Assembly (NCBI RefSeq): GCF_943193185.1
Contig: NZ_CALPDE010000016.1
Location: forward strand, 1 to 56,690
Length of the DNA: 56,690 bases
Direction: 5' to 3'
Source of the DNA: Lactococcus ileimucosae
GTDB taxonomy: Bacteria; Bacillota; Bacilli; Lactobacillales; Streptococcaceae
The position numbers were made by a program, and so were the translations under genes. Below the pieces are notes generated by a model. The model saw nothing but the letters and a program-made list of their open reading frames with translations, was not told the origin of the DNA and made no database searches. Positions 1-6,315 of the stretch are shown piece after piece; positions within the stretch are counted from its first letter, which is position 1; the number at the start of each line of letters is the position of its first letter.

Positions 1-59
1 AACTCCAAATCAGAAGGAGGAAAACTATTTTAAGAAAACATAGCTCATTTTCTGTCTAA

Positions 60-296
60 TTATTTGACATTAGTCCATGCCTCAGCACTTCGCCAAGCAT
101 TGTATACTTCTGCATTGATATATACCTCTCTGTTATTGACTTTGGCATAACCATTCTTGAACTCAGAATCTCCAGCAGTCATTTTCCTCATTCTAGACTG
201 ATAGGTGCCTTCACTCATCGGTTTACCATTCATACCAAATCTCTTTTTAAACTCTGCTTTTGTTAGCCAATTTTCATCGGCTAAATTTAGTACCAT
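60..296 (-). CDS. Small phage DNA-binding-like protein (excisionase or HTH type)
   Basis: A 78-residue basic protein. The N-terminal segment (residues 9-35, WLTKAEFKKRFGM...) looks like the opening of the winged or MerR-like helix-turn-helix seen in small phage excisionase and early regulatory proteins, and Trp68 and Trp74 lie near the C-terminus. The start is supported by an AAAGGAAA ribosome-binding site 4 nt upstream. It lies in the minus-strand early operon after two tiny genes. The exact family is not recognised; an excisionase role is inference from position and size. Confidence 0.6.
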   Translation of the reverse strand: MVLNLADENWLTKAEFKKRFGMNGKPMSEGTYQSRMRKMTAGDSEFKNGYAKVNNREVYINAEVYNAWRSAEAWTNVK

Positions 297-377
297 AATT
301 TTCCTTTCTATCTAAAGTTATATAAACTGATGTCTAGCTCATCAACGATTCGCATATAGTTTCAAACAGTGATTGCC

Positions 378-494
378 TCACACTTTTACCACTTTCGAAT
401 TCAAACGTTGTGCAATGATATTCATGCACCACACATTCTTGGTGATAAAATCTGCGAGGATTTCGCCTGTGTCACAATCAACGATTAAGTACAT
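378..494 (-). CDS. Very small phage early protein, 38 aa
   Basis: A 38-codon frame, starting MYLIVDCDTGEIL, preceded by a strong GAAAGGAG ribosome-binding site 6 nt before the ATG at 494. It follows the 58-aa gene by 17 nt in the same direction, as is normal for tightly packed lactococcal phage early genes. A second in-frame ATG two codons upstream (500) is possible but sits on the ribosome-binding site. No known domain is recognised and the function is unknown. A further 15-codon frame (about 340-295) could be translated but has too little support to list. Confidence 0.55.
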   Translation of the reverse strand: MYLIVDCDTGEILADFITKNVWCMNIIAQRLNSKVVKV

Positions 495-511
495 GAACAT
501 CTCCTTTCTAG

Positions 512-688
512 CTATGGATTGCCATAGCCCATTTCATTATTTATCGCTGCTAAAATATGATAAGCTGGTTGATACTCTTGAAAAAGTTTTTGCACTTTTT
601 CGTTGTTCTCAACTTCATCACTACTGACTTCCAGTGTTCCATTCAAGAATACGCCAGTAACCAACATCTTGCTTTCTTTTTTGTCCAT
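512..688 (-). CDS. Small phage early protein, 58 aa
   Basis: An acidic 58-residue protein (MDKKESKMLVTGVF at the start, MGYGNP at the end). A weak AAGGG ribosome-binding site lies about 10 nt before the ATG at 688. It lies in the minus-strand early operon between the Cro-like gene and the 38-aa gene. Its composition fits the many small uncharacterised early proteins of lactococcal temperate phages. No catalytic motif or domain is visible. Confidence 0.55.
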   Translation of the reverse strand: MDKKESKMLVTGVFLNGTLEVSSDEVENNEKVQKLFQEYQPAYHILAAINNEMGYGNP

Positions 689-746
689 ATGTTATAATAC
701 CCTTATCTCTATTGATTGGCTCGCTGCATCCGCAGCGAGCTTTTTT
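669..746 (+). terminator. Promoter-like boxes and a strong hairpin with T run, plus strand
   Basis: A perfect 9-bp stem (GCTCGCTGC / GCAGCGAGC, 719-740) with a 4-nt loop is followed by TTTTTTATTTTT, which is an intrinsic terminator reading on the plus strand. No plus-strand gene precedes it. A TTGCTT box (669) and a TATAAT box (693-698) 18 nt apart lie just upstream, so a very short RNA of about 45 nt could start near 705 and end here. The hairpin is clear; the promoter is weak evidence. Confidence 0.6.
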
Positions 747-770
747 ATTTTTATGATTTCTATCCGTTCT

Positions 771-1013
771 TCAACTAGCCATTTTGTCAAGTTTTTGTTT
801 AAAATTTTTTAGCACGAAAATAACATCAGCTAAATCTACTCCAATAACTTCTGCAATATTTGCTGCTGAAATAGCATCTATTCTTGATGGATTAATACGC
901 CATTTATAGAATGTATTGTAAGGAACATTTATTTTTTTGGCAATAACTTTGTACTTTAAACCAGAAGAATCAAGCAAATCATCTAATGGTTTATAAGTTT
1001 TCTTCTTTACCAT
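771..1013 (-). CDS. Cro-like phage regulator (HTH)
   Basis: An 80-residue protein with a helix-turn-helix pattern: residues about 17-40 contain LKYKVIAKKINVPYNTFYKW and residues 47-60 form the next helices (AISAANIAEVIGV). It is the first gene of the minus-strand early operon and is oriented away from the repressor, which is the position of Cro in temperate phages. The ribosome-binding site is GAAAGGAG at 1020-1027. It probably represses the lysogeny promoter or tunes the switch; that role is inferred from position and size. Confidence 0.75.
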   Translation of the reverse strand: MVKKKTYKPLDDLLDSSGLKYKVIAKKINVPYNTFYKWRINPSRIDAISAANIAEVIGVDLADVIFVLKNFKQKLDKMAS

Positions 1014-1047
1014 ACTGACTCCTTTCTATACTTTATAATCTGCTTAC

Positions 1048-1140
1048 GCAGTAGGGGAAGTTGAGGAATCGAACCCCTTCGCCAGTCTTCCCTGTGGCTC
1101 GTGCCACGTATCATAACTCCGTGGGTCTGAGAAAACCCTC
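1048..1140 (-). other. Structured element with a tRNA T-arm-like hairpin upstream of the Cro-like gene
   Basis: Read on the minus strand this stretch contains GGTTCGATTCC, an exact T-loop consensus, inside a larger stem that pairs GGGAAG with CTTCCC. It is preceded by a GTGGC-ACGA-GCCAC hairpin and a CTGAGGG-CTCAG hairpin. There is room neither for a D-arm nor for an anticodon arm between the acceptor-like stem and the T-arm, so it is not a normal tRNA. It would lie in the 5' leader of the lytic transcript. It may be a decayed tRNA, a tRNA mimic or simply a folded leader. Confidence 0.4.
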
Positions 1141-1143
1141 AGT

Positions 1144-1171
1144 TTTAACACAACTCTAAAACTGATATAAT
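1144..1171 (+). promoter_or_regulatory. Promoter of the membrane cargo gene
   Basis: A perfect TATAAT at 1166-1171 with a weak -35 (TTTAAC, 1144-1149) 16 nt upstream precedes the 231-aa gene, which also has a GGAGG ribosome-binding site 4-5 nt before its ATG. The gene therefore has its own expression signals. Confidence 0.55.
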
Positions 1172-1205
1172 ATAAGCGACCAAACTAAGATATATTGGAG
1201 GTTTT

Positions 1206-1901
1206 ATGAACAAAGATTATTTAACGTCGCCTTTTAACGACGAAACTTTTAGTAATTCTATTGCTGTAGTAAAATCAATTCGACAAAACAACAAAATACT
1301 ATTATCAGCTGTCCAAAATATACCTAAAATTAATCTTTCTCAACTTTATTTCAGTTCAAGTAATGTAGAAAAAATAATAAGAGAATCAAAAATTTCCTCA
1401 TACTCAAATGAATTAATTAATTCAACATTTCCTGCCACAAAATTTATTGAATTATATGCCCAACAAGCTCATGTACGAAAAATTCAAGAACTAACTAGAA
1501 ATTATTCCAATTTATTAAAATCAAGCCATTATCCTTTCAAACATCTCTATCTATCTGACACATTCGAATCATTTATCAAAGATGAGACCATAAACACCGA
1601 TGAGAAGATAGAGACCAATGACTTGCCAAGTAACTCCGAAAGCGAAGTAGACATAGTAACTAAAGCAGAGAAGATACAAGCGTTGCAAAATGCGTTTTTT
1701 GAGTTTGTTGTCTCTTGCAAACTTCTTAAAGAATCTCTTAATCATAGTATCTCCTACTCTTTTGACAGATTGTTATCTAACTATGGCTTTGCATCAGCTT
1801 TATCAAGCTTAATAGTTCTAGTAAAACCCAACGATCCATTATTCCCAATAATAATATTCTTAATCATGGGCATTGTTCAAGAAATATTTAGAAAAAAATA
1901 A
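1206..1901 (+). CDS. Prophage cargo protein with C-terminal membrane anchor, unknown function
   Basis: A 231-residue, very AT-rich gene. The protein is largely polar and helical, with an acidic linker near residues 120-150 and a hydrophobic C-terminal segment (about 204-226, ending in basic residues) that looks like a single membrane anchor. It has its own promoter and an excellent GGAGG site. It lies between the lytic promoter and the Cro-like gene, antisense to the predicted lytic transcript, which is a typical position for a later-acquired lysogenic conversion gene. Abortive infection or superinfection exclusion is a reasonable guess but unproven; I do not recognise the family. Confidence 0.7.
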   Translation: MNKDYLTSPFNDETFSNSIAVVKSIRQNNKILLSAVQNIPKINLSQLYFSSSNVEKIIRESKISSYSNELINSTFPATKFIELYAQQAHVRKIQELTRNYSNLLKSSHYPFKHLYLSDTFESFIKDETINTDEKIETNDLPSNSESEVDIVTKAEKIQALQNAFFEFVVSCKLLKESLNHSISYSFDRLLSNYGFASALSSLIVLVKPNDPLFPIIIFLIMGIVQEIFRKK

Positions 1902-2042
1902 TCTACGTCTCCTAGGACTTTTTATTTACCAAACAGCTACTTACGTCGAGGTGAATACGCCGTGTACCTACAGTCACAACATCGTTCCGTCAGCCGTACT
2001 AGGTGTTGCTATGTTTGTTCGCTCGTTTGATTTTATGATTTA
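1902..2042. other. Non-coding leader between the cargo gene and the phage switch
   Basis: No convincing gene is present. A short palindromic CCTAGG followed by CTTTTTATTT just after the cargo gene could serve as a weak terminator. The rest would be the 5' leader of the lytic transcript read on the minus strand from about 2036. Confidence 0.4.
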
Positions 2043-2071
2043 ATTATAACAACGACTGTCCAAAATGTCAA
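2043..2071 (-). promoter_or_regulatory. Lytic (PR-like) promoter of the phage switch
   Basis: On the minus strand a perfect TTGACA (2071-2066) and a perfect TATAAT (2048-2043) are separated by exactly 17 nt. The transcript would run leftwards toward the Cro-like gene. The -35 box is 16 nt from the -35 box of the divergent repressor promoter, so a repressor bound between them could control both. The motif TGTCAAGTT (2066-2074) and the related TTGACAAGTT (2088-2097) are candidate half operators. Confidence 0.85.
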
Positions 2072-2087
2072 GTTAAAACTTTCCAAA

Positions 2088-2116
2088 TTGACAAGTTTTG
2101 CAGTTTATACTATAAT
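2088..2116 (+). promoter_or_regulatory. Lysogeny promoter of the repressor gene
   Basis: A perfect TTGACA (2088-2093) and a perfect TATAAT (2111-2116) are separated by 17 nt. Only six bases (tagagc) separate the -10 box from the repressor ATG and there is no Shine-Dalgarno sequence, so transcription should begin at or next to the start codon. Confidence 0.88.
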
Positions 2117-2122
2117 TAGAGC

Positions 2123-2620
2123 ATGAGAAAGATACGACTACCTGAAATGATAGACTACTTCCGAAAAGAAAATGGTTGGACAATGAAAGAGTTTGGAGAG
2201 AAACTAAATAAATCAGAGTCTGCTATTTCAAAATGGATAAAAGGTGTTAGAAGTCCTATGGTTGAAGATTTTGATAAAATGGTCAATCTCTTCAATACAG
2301 ATCCTGATATACTAATGTATGGTATATCTGAAGCTTCTACTACTCTAGATAAAATTACAAATATTAGTTCAAAACTTAAAGAATCTCGTCAACAAGTTGT
2401 CCTTGACACCGCTCAAGAACAATATCACGAACAAGAAACTGAGAAAAAAGCCAAGGAACCAATACCGTTGCATATGGACGACGAAGCTATTTACGGGCAT
2501 ATTGATCGTGCGGCTGCTTGGCAAGGTGAAGAATTATCTGAAGAAGATCGTGAGGCAATAATGATTGCTTTAAAAACACATCTAGAAAAGAAAGCTGAAG
2601 AGGAGTCAAAGAAAAAATAA
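2123..2620 (+). CDS. CI-like phage repressor (XRE family)
   Basis: A 165-residue protein. Residues 7-60 form an XRE helix-turn-helix (MKEFGEKLNKSESAISKWIKG at about 21-41). The C-terminal part is charged and helical and lacks the Ser-Lys peptidase of LexA/S24 repressors. The segment KLKESRQQVVLDTA resembles the middle of lactococcal TP901-1-type CI. Release from repression would therefore depend on a partner, which fits the adjacent ImmA-type peptidase. The start is fixed by the promoter; the mRNA is probably leaderless. It maintains lysogeny by blocking the divergent promoter. Confidence 0.85.
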   Translation: MRKIRLPEMIDYFRKENGWTMKEFGEKLNKSESAISKWIKGVRSPMVEDFDKMVNLFNTDPDILMYGISEASTTLDKITNISSKLKESRQQVVLDTAQEQYHEQETEKKAKEPIPLHMDDEAIYGHIDRAAAWQGEELSEEDREAIMIALKTHLEKKAEEESKKK

Positions 2621-2623
2621 GTA

Positions 2624-3022
2624 ATGAATTCTGTCAAAGATATTCTTAAAGAAACAGGTTGTGAAATAATATGGAATCATAGTAATGCTAAAGGTCTCTA
2701 TATTAAAGAACTAAATTGTATCTACTTAAGCTTAGACTATGACGAATTGGAAACAAAATCATTTCTTTATCATGAATGTGGGCATCTGCTTTCTGAAGAT
2801 ACAAAAACACATTTAAAATCTGTAGAACTAAAACAAGAAAGAAAAGCTAATGATTTTATGATTGGTGCTTGTATTGATGAAGTGGCTCCAGATTATGAGG
2901 ATTGTCCTTACTTATTGACTGCTTACGAAATAATAACTCGCTTCAATCTACCAGAAGCATTATTCGACGATATTAGTATAGCGATAAAAAAATATTTAGT
3001 AAGGCATAATTGGGGAGTGTAA
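2624..3022 (+). CDS. ImmA/IrrE-type metallopeptidase
   Basis: A 132-residue protein with the zinc-binding HExxH motif at His50-Glu51-Cys52-Gly53-His54 (YHECGHLL). This is the M78 or ImmA/IrrE family, whose members cleave or inactivate XRE repressors after DNA damage in elements such as ICEBs1. The ATG lies 3 nt after the repressor stop codon with no strong ribosome-binding site of its own, so it is probably translated by coupling with the repressor. Its target is inferred to be the upstream CI-like protein. Confidence 0.85.
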   Translation: MNSVKDILKETGCEIIWNHSNAKGLYIKELNCIYLSLDYDELETKSFLYHECGHLLSEDTKTHLKSVELKQERKANDFMIGACIDEVAPDYEDCPYLLTAYEIITRFNLPEALFDDISIAIKKYLVRHNWGV

Positions 3023-3053
3023 AAGAAATATGATAACTCCACAAGAAATATTT

Positions 3054-3077
3054 ATAACCCTGAGTTCGACTAAATAA
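3054..3077 (+). repeat. Left copy of a 24-bp imperfect direct repeat
   Basis: ATAAcCcTgAGTTCGACTAAATAA; the copy at 3785-3808 differs at three positions. The pair brackets the membrane cargo gene at 3129-3698 with a period of 731 bp. Confidence 0.85.
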
Positions 3078-3128
3078 AATTACATAGATAATACATTAAT
3101 TAGGAAAATAAAAAATAAAAAATAAAAA

Positions 3129-3698
3129 ATGAAAAATAAATCTAATATACCTAAAGTAAAAAAACCTATATACAAAAGATTTTGGTTTGTTATGGTTGTC
3201 ATATATTTTGTCTTTGTTGCTTTTATAATGCTAAATTCTTTATATAACAACAAAAACACTTCTACCACCTCAAGTAGCAAGACAATTGCTAGCACTAGCG
3301 AACCCAAAGCTTCTGTTCCTTCTTCAGAATCTTCAGTTAAGTTCTCTTCAGAAAATCACTCAGAATCTACTCTTGAGTCTTCTTCTGCTTCCTCTACCAC
3401 CGTTACATCAGACGGAATTGATAAAATTTATACAAAAACCCCAAATAGCTCTCAAGAAGCAATACTCGACACTCTTGCTAATTCCTCCTTTTCAGAACAA
3501 TATCCGTATAAAGGAAGCAAGATGAGAAATGTTTTGGGAGTAATACAACCATGGACAACCTCCGATAATAAAACATGGTATAAAAAAGTAGAAGCCGTAA
3601 TCGCTAACGAATATGGTGCAAAGCGTGATGTTAATCTAGAAATTCATATTACACCAACTGGGCCTAATACTGGAGTTGTCGAATTTTTAGATTACTAA
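3129..3698 (+). CDS. Membrane-anchored extracellular protein with Ser/Thr-rich stalk
   Basis: A 189-residue protein. A basic start is followed by one transmembrane segment (about residues 18-38, FWFVMVVIYFVFVAFIML), then a Ser/Thr-rich stalk (about 40-95) and a small C-terminal domain (about 96-189) predicted outside the cell. No strong ribosome-binding site is visible before the ATG. It sits between the repressor module and the integrase, the region where lactococcal prophages often carry superinfection-exclusion or other lysogenic conversion genes, and it is bracketed by 24-bp direct repeats. The function is unknown; a role at the host surface is inference. Confidence 0.65.
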   Translation: MKNKSNIPKVKKPIYKRFWFVMVVIYFVFVAFIMLNSLYNNKNTSTTSSSKTIASTSEPKASVPSSESSVKFSSENHSESTLESSSASSTTVTSDGIDKIYTKTPNSSQEAILDTLANSSFSEQYPYKGSKMRNVLGVIQPWTTSDNKTWYKKVEAVIANEYGAKRDVNLEIHITPTGPNTGVVEFLDY

Positions 3699-3784
3699 CA
3701 AAAAATCCCTCCAGATTTGCGAGGAGAGCTGTACTTCAATTATGAACAAACTTTAAACATCAAATGATTTTTCAGAAATCGCCC

Positions 3785-3808
3785 ATAATCTTAAGTTCGA
3801 CTAAATAA
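3785..3808 (+). repeat. Right copy of the 24-bp imperfect direct repeat
   Basis: ATAAtCtTaAGTTCGACTAAATAA; it shares the exact 15-mer AGTTCGACTAAATAA with the copy at 3054-3077. Each copy lies shortly upstream of a membrane-protein gene (3129 and 3852). Confidence 0.85.
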
Positions 3809-3851
3809 GCATCACGTGCGCTATTCACGTTAAAAGGGATAGGAAATTTTT

Positions 3852-4490
3852 ATGAAAAAAATACTTGAATTATGGAACAATACGTTGTGGTTTAAAATAT
3901 TAGCCGCAATTACTCTAACTAGTATCTTCTATTGGTTTGGTAGTCTTGCTGTATTTTTGGGTACTCTTTTATTTATATATGCAATAATCATCTTTATCAA
4001 GAAACACACCATTAAGAAAACTTCCCGTTTCAAAGTACGACATCTTCTTCTAAGTTCTCTTGCTTTGATTTCCATCGGTACTTACGGATACTCTCAGACA
4101 CATCCTGAAGAAATACATAAAAATAGGGTTGAACAACAAAAACTAAAAGAACAAGCTGAAGCTAAAAAACAGGCCGAAGCTAAAAAAACAGGCCGAAGCT
4201 AAAAAAACAGGCCGAAGCTAAAAAAACAGGCCGAAGCTAAAAAACAGGCCGAAGCTAAAAAACAGGCCGAAGCTAAAAAACAGGCCGAAGCTAAAAAACA
4301 GGCCGAAGCTGAAAGACAAGCCGAAGCTGAAAGACAAGCCAAAGCTGAAAGACAAGCTACAATCGCTCAACAAGAGGAAAGCAGTATCTCCGCAGGTGGT
4401 TACACTCGGGATTCAAACGGAAGATGGCATCGTCCTAATGGACAATTTGCATCTAAAAAAGAAATTATAGCTGCTGGATTACCTTGGTAA
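3852..4490 (+). pseudogene. Frameshifted membrane protein with Ala-Glu-Lys repeat rod
   Basis: The reading frame starts MKKILELWNN, has two or three membrane segments (about residues 12-48 and 64-80), then a repeating charged rod (AEAKKQ units) and a C-terminal domain ending GRWHRPNGQFASKKE...GLPW, a tail seen in phage-associated membrane proteins of streptococci. Three successive repeat units carry seven A instead of six. The first shifts the frame and causes a stop at 4202 after 116 residues. The three insertions add up to +3, so the C-terminal domain is in the original frame. It is broken, or switchable by changes in the repeats, or a homopolymer sequencing error. Confidence 0.75.
4155..4355 (+). 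repeat. Tandem 18-19 bp coding repeat with variable A tracts
   Basis: Eleven units: eight of the type gcc-gaa-gct-A(n)-cag (AEAKKQ) and three of the type AEAERQ. Units 2, 3 and 4 (A tracts at 4182-4188, 4201-4207 and 4220-4226) have seven A; the other five AEAKKQ units have six. The array encodes a charged alpha-helical rod and is prone to slippage and unit loss. Confidence 0.9.
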
Positions 4491-4517
4491 ATTATATTTC
4501 ACAACAGTTTATTTATT

Positions 4518-4555
4518 AAAAAAAAGCCGCCCAAGTTTGGCGACTGTGGGGCGAC
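4518..4555 (-). terminator. Intrinsic terminator reading leftwards, beside the integrase
   Basis: On the minus strand GTCGCCC and GGGCGGC (4555-4549 and 4532-4526, one G-U pair) form a stem followed by eight T. It is downstream and antisense of the integrase, so it may stop transcripts that enter the element from the disrupted glgC side. Confidence 0.6.
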
Positions 4556-4637
4556 TTTAAACAAAGTTACAGAAAAAACACGGCTTGCGTGAAGTTTTCT
4601 TGTACTCTATTTTACATGAAAAGGGAGTGAATTTCAA

Positions 4638-5792
4638 ATGTGGATAGAAAAAAAGATAAATCCAGAAACAAACAAAGTAAAATATTTATTTAGAGAAAAA
4701 TATAATGATAATTTGACAGGTAAAAAGCGGACAATTTCCGTAACTTTTGATAAGAATACTCGTGAAACGAGAACAAAAGCTCAGAAAATCTTATTATCAA
4801 GAATTTCACTTCGCCAACAAGACAGCTCTCGTTCACTAAAGACCATCACTTTTGAAAATTTGGCCAACAAATGGTTTGAATATTATAAAAAACAAGTCAA
4901 AGATTCTACTGTCTATTCTGTACAAGGACAAGTGAAAATTGTGATTGAAATGGTCGGCAAAGACACACTTCCTGCGAAAATCACTCCACAATATTTACGG
5001 CACAAATTTGAAGAGATTATATTCAGCGACACAAGTAAACACAAAGTTTCTACCAGCTACGCCCGTTCTCTTAAATCACGTTTAAATGCAATTTTTAATT
5101 ATGGTATTGATCACCACTATTTGATAGAGAATCCTATAGACAAACTTAAGATTCCAAATAAGAAAAAAGAAGCAAAGGTAGTAACCGAATTTTTTCTTGA
5201 AGAAGATGAGTTAAAAAATGTGATGAATTATCTCAAAAATCATAATATGCGCTATTATCTTTTTTGTCAATGGCTATATCTCAATGGTTTACGTTTCGGT
5301 GAGGCTGCAGCAATGCTCAAATCTGATGTAATAATAACCGAAGAACGAAGTTATTGCAAAGTTACAGGGACTCTTGATTATGCCGGAAAGAAAACCAAGA
5401 GTCAAACAAAAACTTCTCAGACAAAAACTAGTTCCGGTATGCGAGAGGTTGAATTGAACTCTCAAGCCATAAAAATATTTCAAGAAGCTTGTAAGCTTTC
5501 CAAGAACTCTGAATATATTTTTACAACTTCAAAACAAACCCCACTCTCCATTTCTGCGCTCAACACATACTTTAGAAAACACAAAGACAAAATGAACCTT
5601 AGTCAAGATAAGCGCATATCTACCCATATATTTCGGCATACTCATGTTTCTAAACTTGCTGAATTAGATATTCCCCTTCATATTATTCAACGTCGTGTAG
5701 GACATGCTAGTGAGGATATAACACGAGATATCTACTTGCATATTACCTCAAAAGCAAAAGATAAGACCAAAAAACTGCTAGAACTACTCTAG
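4638..5792 (+). CDS. int: Tyrosine-family site-specific integrase
   Basis: A 384-residue phage integrase. Residues 1-55 form a basic arm-type DNA-binding domain, about 65-165 the SAM-like core-binding domain and about 185-384 the catalytic domain. The catalytic set is visible: Arg219 (NGLRFGE), His330 and Arg333 (HIFRHTH), His356 (RRVGHAS) and the nucleophile Tyr366. The ribosome-binding site is AAAGGGAG. It catalyses integration and excision between attP and attB. Its 3' end faces the chromosome junction, as expected for an integrase next to its attachment site. Confidence 0.95.
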   Translation: MWIEKKINPETNKVKYLFREKYNDNLTGKKRTISVTFDKNTRETRTKAQKILLSRISLRQQDSSRSLKTITFENLANKWFEYYKKQVKDSTVYSVQGQVKIVIEMVGKDTLPAKITPQYLRHKFEEIIFSDTSKHKVSTSYARSLKSRLNAIFNYGIDHHYLIENPIDKLKIPNKKKEAKVVTEFFLEEDELKNVMNYLKNHNMRYYLFCQWLYLNGLRFGEAAAMLKSDVIITEERSYCKVTGTLDYAGKKTKSQTKTSQTKTSSGMREVELNSQAIKIFQEACKLSKNSEYIFTTSKQTPLSISALNTYFRKHKDKMNLSQDKRISTHIFRHTHVSKLAELDIPLHIIQRRVGHASEDITRDIYLHITSKAKDKTKKLLELL

Positions 5793-5799
5793 CAGTTTT
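5771..5799 (+). terminator. Terminator overlapping the integrase stop codon
   Basis: A perfect 12-bp stem (aaaactgctaga / tctagcagtttt) with a 5-nt loop ends in a short T run. The integrase stop codon (5790-5792) lies inside the stem. The A/T flanks make it usable in both directions. Confidence 0.75.
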
Positions 5800-5803
5800 A
5801 AAC

Positions 5804-6235
5804 TCAATTGGCCCACTTTTGGCCCACTAAAAGATATAATTTTATAAAAATACTCCGAAAAAAGCTATTATTAAGCCATTTATTTTCAAAACTAGCAATA
5901 TAAGCAATATTCTGGTAAATAGCATGCGCTGTTCCTTCAAAATACTTGCTTCCCTCTGCTGAAGAATAAGGTTGCAAAATCGTTACGTCACTGTTGACAC
6001 CATTTAATCCCCAGGGAGCACCATTTCCGATATGCTCATTAAGTACCAAAGGTTCATATTGTGTAATGACACCGACATTTTTGACATTTGAATTGACACA
6101 GTTAGACAGGGCAAAATCAATGATACGATAACGCCCTCCAAAAGGCACAGCCGGTTTTGCGACATCCTTAGTCAGCTTTCCCAGACGTGTTCCTTGCCCT
6201 CCCGCAAGAATGAGTCCAAGCATTTCTATTCCCAT
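5804..6235 (-). pseudogene. glgC: Glucose-1-phosphate adenylyltransferase, truncated by the element
   Basis: The first ~115 residues are clearly GlgC, the enzyme that makes ADP-glucose for glycogen: [11 protein letters not shown] and [15 protein letters not shown] form the nucleotide-binding core and the family pattern continues to [11 protein letters not shown]. After this the family sequence, including the catalytic GDHIYKMDY region, is replaced by about 30 alien residues encoded by the element, ending at a stop near the integrase. The start at 6235 has a GGAGGT site 5 nt upstream. The product should be inactive. The lost 3' part and any downstream glg genes would be on the far side of the element. 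Confidence 0.85.
5808..5828 (+). repeat. Two direct TTGGCCCACT copies near the attachment junction
   Basis: TTGGCCCACT occurs at 5808-5817 and 5819-5828, 11 bp apart. Repeats of this kind next to an integrase gene are candidate arm-type binding sites for integrase or excisionase. The core attachment sequence cannot be defined because the other junction is outside the window. Confidence 0.5.
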
Positions 6236-6287
6236 AACAGACCTCCATCTTTGTAGCATTAGAAATTTTTTATCAACTTAATACAAG

Positions 6288-6315
6288 TTTATATAATTAA
6301 AATAGCAAAGTCAAA
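6288..6315 (-). promoter_or_regulatory. Promoter of glgC
   Basis: On the minus strand TTTGAC (6315-6310) and TATAAA (6293-6288) lie 16 nt apart, upstream of the glgC ribosome-binding site. The promoter survives although the gene is broken. Confidence 0.55.

Larger units (their letters stand above)
1..5895. mobile_element. Right end of an integrated prophage or phage-like element (partial)
   Basis: This block holds divergent phage-type modules: small early genes and a Cro-like gene on the minus strand, and a CI-like repressor, ImmA-type peptidase, two membrane cargo genes and a tyrosine integrase on the plus strand. The integrase ends about 100 bp from the point where glgC loses its similarity to the family, which is the usual place for an attachment site. 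The left end and the structural genes are outside the window, so I cannot tell a complete prophage from a satellite or remnant. The right boundary (about 5890-5900) is inferred from the last recognisable GlgC residues. Confidence 0.85.

Noticed and set aside
373-812. Two overlapping plus-strand frames in the prophage early region
   Set aside because: Minus-strand frames of 38, 58 and 80 codons with correct ribosome-binding sites and direction explain this region better.
4155-4355. Tandem repeat as a possible CRISPR array
   Set aside because: The units are contiguous without spacers and encode a regular protein repeat; there are no cas genes.
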